The notes under the pieces are model-generated. The model ran no database searches and was not told the origin of the DNA. It was given only the letters and a program-made list of their open reading frames with translations. From Neopestalotiopsis rosae (Eukaryota > Ascomycota > Sordariomycetes > Amphisphaeriales > Sporocadaceae), in NCBI GenBank assembly GCA_023078685.1, contig JALGAS010000009.1, forward strand, positions 3,162,001 through 3,226,000: DNA of 64,000 bases, given 5' to 3'. Positions 56,059-64,000 of this stretch are shown piece after piece. The first letter of the stretch is position 1, and each line of letters begins with the position of its first letter. The position numbers and the translations under genes were made by a program.

Positions 56059-57024
56059 CTATCTCCAGCTGACATGAGCGGTATATGAGCTCGTGCCTTC
56101 CGTCATGGCAGCTATCATCTCTGCGTCAGTGATGCACAATGTGTTACCATCGATACCTTCCACACTTTTGAATTGTTGGGATTTCTCGTCCCACCGTACT
56201 TCCAGAGGAAGCCAGTCTCCATTTGCCCGGACCTCAAGGGCGAGCTCGCTGGAGAAGCTGAGAAGGTACTCTCCGTCAACTTCCTCTGTTATGCCATGGA
56301 TGTCCGTCGTCCAGCAATGTCTACGGTCTCCATGTTTTCTCATTCTGAGGTATTCACGGGTTTGCTTCTGTCCGTCCACCCTCAGCCGTGCGCGTACTAC
56401 CCGAAAGTTGACGTTCCGCTGCCTGTGCTTTCGCTTTGTGAGACGTCTAACAACGGATCGATTGCCCCGTTTGATGCCGGAGCTGAGACCCAAAGAATCG
56501 CTGGAAGGATACTTGCGAGGCAATCCTGATTGGATTTGTGCTAAAATTGCACGAATCTCCTTTAGCTCCTGCTTCATCTGGGAACAAGAGCAATGTGTGG
56601 CCGAGATTCCCTCTGTACACTCTGCCAGAATCTTCATTGCGTCCTTGCGTACTTCTACTGACACAGTAGAGCCACTGTTGTCACTCGTATTGCAATCAGC
56701 ACCCGCAACCGATCCGTCGCGTACAAACACAGGAGTATCAACTTCAGATGCTTCGGTAGTGAATGCTTCCAAAAGATCATTGAAGTTGTAATCGTGCGAA
56801 TTGATCCCAGCACTGGTGCTATGCAGGTGGATGAAAGATGCATTGTCGTCGCTTGGATTCGATGGGGGAAAGCATTGCTCCTCTGCAGGAGATAAGGTAT
56901 TGTGAATATATGTGGTATTGAACATGAGTCCAAAGTTTTCGTGGCTGCTGTGATTGGTTTGGATAGACTCGCAGTCTGCAGGAATAAACGGAGAGGGACT
57001 AGAGGGGAAGTACGCTGAAGGCAT
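56059..57024 (-). CDS. Hypothetical protein, 321 residues
   Basis: Start taken at ATG 57024 (MPSAYFPSSPSPFIPADCES); the frame is open to 57192, but that extension is not protein-like. The N-terminal 100 residues are Ser/Asn/Pro-rich. A central segment (about 130-170) has hydrophobic heptads with Cys residues (AMKILAECTEG, CSCSQMKQELKEIRAILAQI), then a very basic stretch RRLTKRKHRQRNVNFR, and a C-terminal beta-rich part with WTTDIHGITEEVDGEYLLSF and GDWLPLEVRWDEK. The basic patch suggests a nuclear or nucleic-acid-binding protein. I recognise no family. It lies between DUF3723 and the Myb-like gene on the same strand, all possible cargo. Confidence 0.55.
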   Translation of the reverse strand: MPSAYFPSSPSPFIPADCESIQTNHSSHENFGLMFNTTYIHNTLSPAEEQCFPPSNPSDDNASFIHLHSTSAGINSHDYNFNDLLEAFTTEASEVDTPVFVRDGSVAGADCNTSDNSGSTVSVEVRKDAMKILAECTEGISATHCSCSQMKQELKEIRAILAQIQSGLPRKYPSSDSLGLSSGIKRGNRSVVRRLTKRKHRQRNVNFRVVRARLRVDGQKQTREYLRMRKHGDRRHCWTTDIHGITEEVDGEYLLSFSSELALEVRANGDWLPLEVRWDEKSQQFKSVEGIDGNTLCITDAEMIAAMTEGTSSYTAHVSWR

Positions 57025-57463
57025 GATATGAATACGGAGTGCACTGCTCGGATCATGATGGAGAAACACGAACGATGGAAAATGAGGGAGCAGCCGCCCT
57101 TTTATATAACTTAGCTCTCCCGTCGTTGGTCCTCGAGTTGCTTGGTATGTCACATGCAACGAGTACCGAACGTTGCCGACTCCCATGCCCATCCCTCACG
57201 CGATCGGTCTACGTCAGTGCCTGCTTGTCACGAAGTATGCATCCCTGAGCATTCGTGGCCTGTTGACCCCCCTCCCTTACAGGGGAGTCAAAGTAGATTA
57301 CAACTCAAGAACATCATGTATCTGTACTTCTTATAGCTATTGATTCACGTAGAATTCCCCGTTCAAGATACTTCGAACTAATAGATACGATATAATGGGA
57401 TTCAGGTACTAATGCACAGCCTCATAACGCGCCCTTCTGAGGTGAAGCGAGCCTATATAAGAA

Positions 57464-59101
57464 TCAAATCTTTCGGTGTGGACGCCCTATTCTGGCTCTT
57501 CCTGATAGATCGAAACCTAGTATCGAACGTTGCGACTTAATGTCACCCTCGCTTCTGCCGAGTTGGGAAACGATCCATTGAATATCCATTTTCTCGATCA
57601 GATAGGATTTGAGCTTCTTCTTCTCAAGTTCTGTCCATCTTCTGGGTCGACCTCGGCGTGAAGGGCCTGGTTTTGTCTTATAACCGGAGCTTTTGGTAGC
57701 CGCGCAGCCTAATTTGGCGGTCGGTGATATTGACCTGCCAGAGTCGGCAGGAATATCCTTATCAGAGCAGTGAGCGCCAACAGGTAAAGCTTGTGGTACA
57801 GCCACCAGCTGAAGCACGCCCCCCACCGATGAGCAATCCACTTCATCCTCATCTCCGGCGGGATCCTCCCGAGATGCAAGAAAAGAAAGAGCATATGCGT
57901 TCAGATCTTCGAGGCGGAGCTTGACCATGATGTGGTTCTTGACTGAGTCATGTAGCACCGTCTCAGCTTGAATGCTCTGTTCTAGATGCAGGTTATTCAG
58001 CGAGCTCCATTGCAGCGCCTGCTGCGTCAGCTGCAAAAGATGCCTGAAGTCAAAACCACAAGCTGTACAACCTTGAGCCCGTGATCTCGACCTTGGCATG
58101 AGACAAGCAACAGGAAATTCGCTGTTTGAAGCAGCAATATCATGACGCGAACTTGATCGATCAACTTTCCCCGGTGTTGACTTGTCTGAGAGTTCACTGC
58201 CGTGGGACTGCGACTGAAGAGATGACGGAGTTTGAGGCTCAGTATGGGTCCTAGGCATAGAGCCTATCTCGCGTATGAAGTCAAGTACAGGCGTCGGTGA
58301 TGTTGTACTCTGTCTTGAGTTTTTGTCAGACGGGTCAAGTTGGTCGCAATCGGCAACACTTTGTATGATCCCCATAATTTGTGGGTCTTGGCTGTCAAGA
58401 GAGAGTTGTTCTTCCACATGATTATTGTGTTGCTCGGAGACTTCTTCTGGTGAATGATTGCTCGTAGTCATTTGTTGGCTCTCCGGAGGAGTATTGTCGA
58501 TTGGATCTGTGTGTGACGGGTTGCTCATGGAAGGGTGGGAACTGAGCAATGAATCGATAGGTTGCGCCTTGTCCATTGCATTAGAAAGTACACGAATCTG
58601 CTCGACTGGGCCTTCGTCCACGACATCTGTCATATCGGTATCGCGGATTGGCGCGTGCGCATGATTACTTCTAGACTCTAGCTGTCTAAAGCTCTCAGAC
58701 TCGCCTAGGGCCGTTAGGTACATGTACATCAGACAGTGAGGATTGTACTTACGCTCGAATATGTAGTCTTCATGTAGATTGATTCCAGTCGACCTAAGTG
58801 AGCTGGCAATCTTGTCCAAGTTGTACCAAGCGGCACCTATATGGGTTTCCGGGTGATGATGCTGTTCGACATAGCATTCTACAGCTGCATTGCCGCCAAA
58901 ATCCTCGTTTGTAGTTTCGCGCAGGCCCTGTTGTGACGTAGTTAAACAGTCCAATGGTTGACAACGAGGTATCGACTGTCCAGAGCGGCATGACCCCTTG
59001 TCTTGCGGTTGTTTACGTTGAACCTTTGATCGTTTCGGTTCTTGTCGGCCCTGGGGCTGCTCCATTGACTCCGCATTATAATTCTTGAATGTAAAGAGCA
59101 T
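57464..59101 (-). CDS. Protein with C-terminal Myb/SANT-like DNA-binding domain
   Basis: Exons 58753-59101 and 57464-58704, with a 48-nt intron 58705-58752 (GTAAGT donor, CTAAC branch, CCTAG acceptor); 529 residues. The intron is a multiple of three without stops, so a retained form of 545 residues is also open. Start ATG 59101; ATG 59065 is an alternative. The long central part is Ser/Thr/Gln-rich and likely disordered. A Cys pair (GCTACGFDFRHLLQLT) precedes a helical region (about 350-400). The C-terminus has an AT-hook-like SRRGRPRRWTELEKKKL leading into YLIEKMDIQWIVSQLGRSEG, the helix-turn-helix pattern of Myb/SANT-like domains. Probably a nuclear DNA-binding protein, target unknown. In this position it could be a cargo regulator. 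Confidence 0.7.
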   Translation of the reverse strand: MLFTFKNYNAESMEQPQGRQEPKRSKVQRKQPQDKGSCRSGQSIPRCQPLDCLTTSQQGLRETTNEDFGGNAAVECYVEQHHHPETHIGAAWYNLDKIASSLRSTGINLHEDYIFERKYNPHCLMYMYLTALGESESFRQLESRSNHAHAPIRDTDMTDVVDEGPVEQIRVLSNAMDKAQPIDSLLSSHPSMSNPSHTDPIDNTPPESQQMTTSNHSPEEVSEQHNNHVEEQLSLDSQDPQIMGIIQSVADCDQLDPSDKNSRQSTTSPTPVLDFIREIGSMPRTHTEPQTPSSLQSQSHGSELSDKSTPGKVDRSSSRHDIAASNSEFPVACLMPRSRSRAQGCTACGFDFRHLLQLTQQALQWSSLNNLHLEQSIQAETVLHDSVKNHIMVKLRLEDLNAYALSFLASREDPAGDEDEVDCSSVGGVLQLVAVPQALPVGAHCSDKDIPADSGRSISPTAKLGCAATKSSGYKTKPGPSRRGRPRRWTELEKKKLKSYLIEKMDIQWIVSQLGRSEGDIKSQRSILGFDLSGRARIGRPHRKI

Positions 59102-62100
59102 CTCGACTGAAAGAAACTAGTGGCCGGGCAAATGTTAGGGTCAGAATGGTAGGTAGATGGGGGCGGAGACGAATTTAGAAGATGGGAGTCAGTGACGGAC
59201 ACGCTGGTTAAGAGTTGCTGAATTGGGATTCCTATTTGATCAGGTATGCTGACTTGCTCCTCAAGAAGAACAAGGTGAATTTATAGGCTGTAGATGTGTC
59301 GATGTGGCAGATGTCCTCCCTAGTATTACAACGGCATCAGTGCGTATGGTTCCTCTTCACGAATTCGCTCCATCCTTGTCCAGTCGCGAGGGCCTCTACT
59401 TTCTCATCTCCCCGCCACAGCCAAGGGCTAACAGCATCATATGACCAGGTATGCTTGCCCTTGTCAGCGAAGGCAAGACCCAGCAGTCTACCGAGTCATG
59501 GCAGCCTAAGATGCACAGTTGGAGACATGTCAGAGGACTGAAATAGGATCCAAAGTGAACCTTCCACTAAAGTGCTACTAGCGAGGCCATGATCTGACCC
59601 TTGACAGTTGGTACAGATACCTACCTTTGGCTGGCACAGACGACCGTACTGGACAGGGGAACCCGTCAAGCGGAGACCTACCTCTCGTTAATTCTGTTGG
59701 TCCGAATACGATTACCTGTAGGCCTCCTTGTTGAGATTGCTAAACGGGTAATCAATCCTCGTCGCCTTGCGGAAAAGAAACGCCCGCAGTCAACACATAA
59801 GGTGGGTGTTACTCTTCATCTATGTGATTGCTATATCCCGCAGAAATTGTCGCCCCTGTTGGTCATCGCTAGCGAGAGGAATTCCCACTGCGGTGACTAA
59901 ATCATAGAGTGAAATATAGGCTACCCAATCTCTGTTCATGGTGGCTAACAGTTGTCGTGCTTCGCCTAGCCCGTAATCAAACCACAACGGATATGATCCA
60001 TTGCCGAATGAGCACCGACGAAGAGGATGCAGGGTACAGACTCGTGGCTCGGCTTTCAGTGCCTTTGCTCTTCTGGCCAAGCGAAGACGGGTTCAGCGCC
60101 TGAGAGGCACAGTCAATGGCATGGCCTGACGTAAGAAAATGTAGCGATCATCGTAGAAGTCTCTTACGTAAAGCCCATCAGGTTGCCGAGAAAGTTACTC
60201 TCGTGTGATCGTTGAACGTGTGCAGGCTTGATTAGGCAATCACTGTAGCAGGAAATTCCATATCCAAAAATCTCCAGATTGGGAAGTCGTGATCCTCATG
60301 CTATGCGGTACCAAGCCATCTTTGTTTTCTTTGGCTAGACTGGGTCCTGGTATCCCCGCTCGAGTTCACTGATGTGCTTGAACGCAAAGATTGAAACGTC
60401 ATGGTCCGATTTTGACTTTTGGGATGCTTGTATATTCGTACTCAGAGGTTGCCCAAGTCATCAAGACAGCCACAAGTGGTAAAGATTTGCAAAGTCGTGA
60501 GAGATCATGCCGCTTCGAGATGCCAGCATCCTAAACGAAGTGCCCCTGGCGAATGCTGCAAACGGTGCTGCGCCGAAAGCGAGATGCCTTGGCTATGGCC
60601 TTCGGCGGCAAGGAGCCCTCCGCCGCACAGGAATATGTGAGCAGCCATTTGTGGAAGAACACGAGTCGTTAAGTGATGCCCTGCACATCATCATAATGCC
60701 TGTATAACCCATGCCCAGTTGCCCTGCCACAGAATAAATGTGCATGAAACAAGGGGGTACAATGGATCAGCAAGTACAGGATCAGATGAAGCCAAGCTTT
60801 CGAGCCCATGAAGTCTTGTTCTCGTATCCTGGCCTATGAAGCTGTTCATGAACGTGGGCCAGCGAAGCCGCAAAGTGCCACGGGTGGGCGGCCTTGCTTT
60901 TGCGAGTCTCGAATTGAGCAAACTGCATCGGCCTTCATCCTGAAGCACAAGCCTTGAAGTTCATGTTGGTCATCCATGCGTCATGGTCTGATTCGAGTTA
61001 CTGGACACTTCATTGTGCGAAGCGGAAACGAGGGAGGGGAGATGCCAGAAGCACCATTTGCACCACGCCGTCCTGCGGTGGAGGTGACTCGGCCAGGCAG
61101 CGAGCTGAGGCGATGTGCCCTCCTCGGCGCGTATCAGCGAAGATGGACCTCAATCCAGGGCCTTGGCCATCCGCATCTATCCATGACATGTGGGCAAAAC
61201 CCACGATCAATGACCAATATACCTGATCAGGCAATTCCCTAGGGATTCCAGCTTGACACGAGCAAGCTGCCGATGGCATCATGATCGATTGTGCCTCGCC
61301 TAAAATGGAAATTTCCAAATGTGGTGCTTGCCAAGCAACAGGATCTCTCTTGAGTCAAGCGAACCGCTGGAAATTACGAGAGACCAATCCGGGTATGTCC
61401 AAAGGGAATTTCCGCATCAGGCAACATTGTAAGCCTTCGCCGGTCGAACCATTGACTTGCGTAAACAAGGAAGTCGTAAGCGAAATAGACCATCTGAGTC
61501 AATTCTCTCGGGCCAGCAGATATCTTGGTGGAGCTTATCCAGAGGAGGGCCAGCGGACCTTTCCTTGCCGACGATGGCAGGGTCACTATAACTGTAGTTG
61601 GGATCAAGCACTTCAGCTGATCCATTTTGGCTCGCAAGCTGCAACGTTCGGAAATCGCGAGGGTGAAGATTGGCTCGACACGCGTTTGTGCTGCGCTCTC
61701 CTGAAAGAGATTGCGTAGTTCCAATCCGGATCGATCGAAAGCGGTGTAATCCTAAGCTTATTGTTGTTTTGGGCGACTCTAGTTGTGTGATGTGTTGTCG
61801 TCCCGCCACTGCTGAGCGATCCCTTCTCGAGTGTGCTTCAAAGTTCATGCGATCCACCGACCGCCATGCCCATACAGACGCCCTGCCATAGGGTGCGAGT
61901 CCGCCCTTCTGATCGTAGAAGCCGACGCGTGCGCAGAACATAAGCGAAGCATTTTGTTGTCGCGAAGTCCTCAATAATTGTCGACTCCGTACCTGCAGGC
62001 TGGCGGAGCTACAAGCATTTCTAGTCCCTGCCGTCGGAATAGCCACATTAGCAGGTGTTAGACGGAAAGATTAAGATGATTGTCATACATCGATGGCCGT

Positions 62101-62407
62101 GTTGATTGTGGTGCACTTAGGACCATGCAAAGTACTCAAGCATCGGAGGTCGCGATACAGCCATGGGTAAAACTTGCAAACAACTTCCGAGAGGATAGGT
62201 GGATCCTGGGCTTTCGACTGGTGGACGGTGGGTCACTAGGTACATGTCAGAATGGAAAGAGGTACATGGAGGGACTGTGGGTGCTTGGGGGTATTTATGG
62301 GCGACGTAAAAACGGCGAGAGGTTGCAGGGCCGAACATTTCCCGAAGCGGCAAGCACCAAGAACGGCAGTGTGGATGCCGCCGTTTCCAGAGACGGGCAA
62401 GGCGTCA
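59102..62407. other. Gene-poor stretch with the right copy of the 1.2-kb duplication
   Basis: No supportable gene. 60160-61600 is the partner of 50120-51340. Frames at 59601-59900 and 62080-62424 are open but unrecognised. Confidence 0.55.
60160..61600 (+). repeat. Diverged 1.2-kb duplication, right copy
   Basis: Partner of 50120-51340, direct orientation, about 10 kb apart. It is somewhat longer because of an insertion near 60350-60540. The divergence includes many transitions, as expected of mild RIP or age. Confidence 0.75.
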
Positions 62408-64000
62408 GAATTATTATAAATTAATTTAATTAATAATATATTTTAAAATATTTTTATTAATTAATTTTATAAGTATAAAAAGGAATTATTTTATTTATAA
62501 TTAATTTATTTTCTTTTTTTTTAAGCTTTAATATAATTACGTTTTCCAGCCTATATTAAACGATTTTACGAATCTTATAATTAAACGCTTCCTTATGCCT
62601 AAAATATATAATTACCTAATTAGATTTTAAAATATATTTTATTATTAAAATTAATATTAAAAAACGCTAAAATTTACGAAACGCTAAAAATAAAACCCGA
62701 TTAGCAAAAATATATCGTTAAGGAAATTATTAATTATAAAAAAATCGAATAAAAATATTAATTTTACGTTAAATAAAAAAATTACTTATTTAAAAAAAAA
62801 TATTAAAAAATTTAAAAAATATATTAAGGGCTACGCCGCTTTTAATTAATATTTCCGGTTTCGACGAAAGGACCGAAATTTATAAAATTATTTTTAAAAT
62901 TAAATAAAAATTTCGTTAAAAACTTTTATAAATTAAAAATTTTTTATTATAAAATATTTATAGCTATTTAAAGCGGATAATAAATTATTTTTTTTATTTA
63001 GCTTTTTTATTCCTCGCTAAAATAATTCGGACTTTTTCGCTTTCGCACGAATACGGATTTTTCGGATACGAAATAATCGATTAATAATAGCGGTTAAAAA
63101 AAATTAAAATTTTATTATTTTTTCGTAAAAGGCTAATAAATTATTATTAGCTTTTTTTTCCTTTTTTTTTAATTTTTATTATTAATTTAATATTTTTCGG
63201 AGAAAAAACGTTATTAAAATATTATCGCATTTCCGAATCGGATAATAAATATATTTTAAATATCGATTCGATTTTTCCTCCGATATAATATAAATTATTT
63301 TATTTTTTTAATAAAGTATATAAAATATATCGATAGCACGACCGTTTTTTTTTATAAATTTTAAAAAATTTAAGCGCTCGAATATTTTACGAATATAAAT
63401 TAAAAAATTTAATATAATAAGCATTTATTATAAAATAAATAAAAAAGGAAAAATATAAAAAGGAATTTAAAGGATACGGTATAAATAAAAACGCGATTTA
63501 TTTATGCGGCCTAAATTTTTTAAAAATAAAAAATATAAAAAAAAAAGCTAATATTATAAATATATATTTTTATAAAAAAATAAATAATTATATTAGCGCT
63601 TAAAAAGGTATGCCGCGGGGTAATAATTACGGTTTTAGCTAAAAAAATTTAATTATCCCCGCTAATTATTAATAAATATTAATAAAATTATAGCTTTAAT
63701 AATAATTTATTAATATAAATTATAAAAATTATTATAATTTATAAAATTTAAAAATAAAAGGGATTATATTTATTAATATAATTTAAGCAAATATTAATAA
63801 AGGAATAAATAAATATATTAAAAATAGATTTTTTACGGTTATATAAATAATTATTATTTTAATAATTAATTTAAGCATTTATTTTATTTATAAATAAAAT
63901 ATTTAATACGCTTTAACGATTATATTTATAAATTAATTTAAAATTATTATTTTTAATTATTTATTATTTAATTTAATATTTTAGCTAGCGTTTTTTATTA
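62408..64000. repeat. AT-rich, RIP-mutated block (probable dead transposon)
   Basis: Base composition changes within a few bases at about 62408, from normal to roughly four-fifths A+T, and stays so to the window end. CpA and TpG are almost absent (11 in about 1.6 kb by my count) while TpA is very frequent and CpG and GpC persist: the signature of RIP acting on both strands. No gene can be read. An ordinary AT-rich intergenic region would not lose CpA/TpG so selectively. The transposon class cannot be told. Confidence 0.9.

Noticed and set aside
61281..61718. A 145-codon frame as a gene
   Set aside because: It overlaps the diverged duplication; the matching region at 50-51 kb does not keep this frame open.
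62408..64000. Centromere or telomere sequence
   Set aside because: No telomeric TTAGGG repeats are present, and the selective loss of CpA/TpG is explained by RIP of a repeat; a centromere role cannot be tested from 1.6 kb.
1..64000. CRISPR arrays, rRNA genes, tRNA genes and bacterial-type operons
   Set aside because: The tandem repeats found have no regular spacers, no rRNA or tRNA-like fold was seen by eye, and the intron-rich genes are eukaryotic.

Overview
The window is nuclear DNA of a filamentous ascomycete (Pezizomycotina; Dothideomycetes is my guess from the mix of protein families, not a proof). The signs are short GT-AG introns of about 44-82 nt with CTAAC/CTGAC branch sites, intron-rich multi-exon genes on both strands, and families found mostly in fungi: DUF3638/DUF3645, DUF7924, DUF3435, DUF3723, HET, NACHT-ankyrin and OrsD-type proteins. 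The last 1.6 kb is an AT-rich block almost free of CpA/TpG, the mark of repeat-induced point mutation (RIP). I assembled all spliced gene models by hand from reading frames, splice sites and phase; none is checked against transcripts.

Layout. 1-754: the 5' exons of a minus-strand gene that runs off the left edge. 3745-13276: one giant gene for a DUF6606-DUF3638-DUF3645 protein of about 3,138 residues. 14.4-15.1 kb: a small conserved fungal hypothetical protein with an apparent frameshift. 18.2-19.7 kb: a BTB/POZ gene. 19.9-20.2 kb: a small MADS-like gene whose near-copy lies at 51.5-51.9 kb. 21.9-24.1 kb: a chromodomain-like small protein convergent with a DUF7924 protein. 25.8-27.1 kb: a DUF2293 gene overlapping, tail to tail, a truncated dynamin-like GTPase. 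27.4-29.6 kb: a graveyard of nucleoside-phosphorylase (NLR-type) fragments, including an inversion. 30.0-34.4 kb: an apparently intact NACHT NLR with about 15 very similar ankyrin repeats. 36.7-37.45 kb: a HET-domain gene cut off where a decayed OrsD/DUF3505-type element (to about 39.65 kb) begins.

41.0-43.5 kb holds a five-exon, fully open DUF3435 tyrosine-recombinase gene, the family of Starship 'captains'. To its right lie conserved fungal hypotheticals, a DUF3723 gene (a common Starship passenger), a C-terminal Myb/SANT-like protein and decayed repeats, ending in the RIP-mutated block at 62.4 kb. I therefore propose that the captain and the DNA to its right are a candidate Starship giant transposon whose right end is outside the window; the NLR/HET cluster lies on the other side of the captain. 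No target-site duplication or terminal repeat could be established by eye.

The rest is accessory-type DNA: at least five dispersed, decayed repeat families and duplications, several minisatellites (one just upstream of the captain), and gene fragments of self/non-self recognition families (HET, NLR). The working parts are the giant NTPase-like gene, the BTB, DUF7924, DUF2293, NLR, captain and DUF3723 genes; much of the intervening sequence looks like turnover debris.
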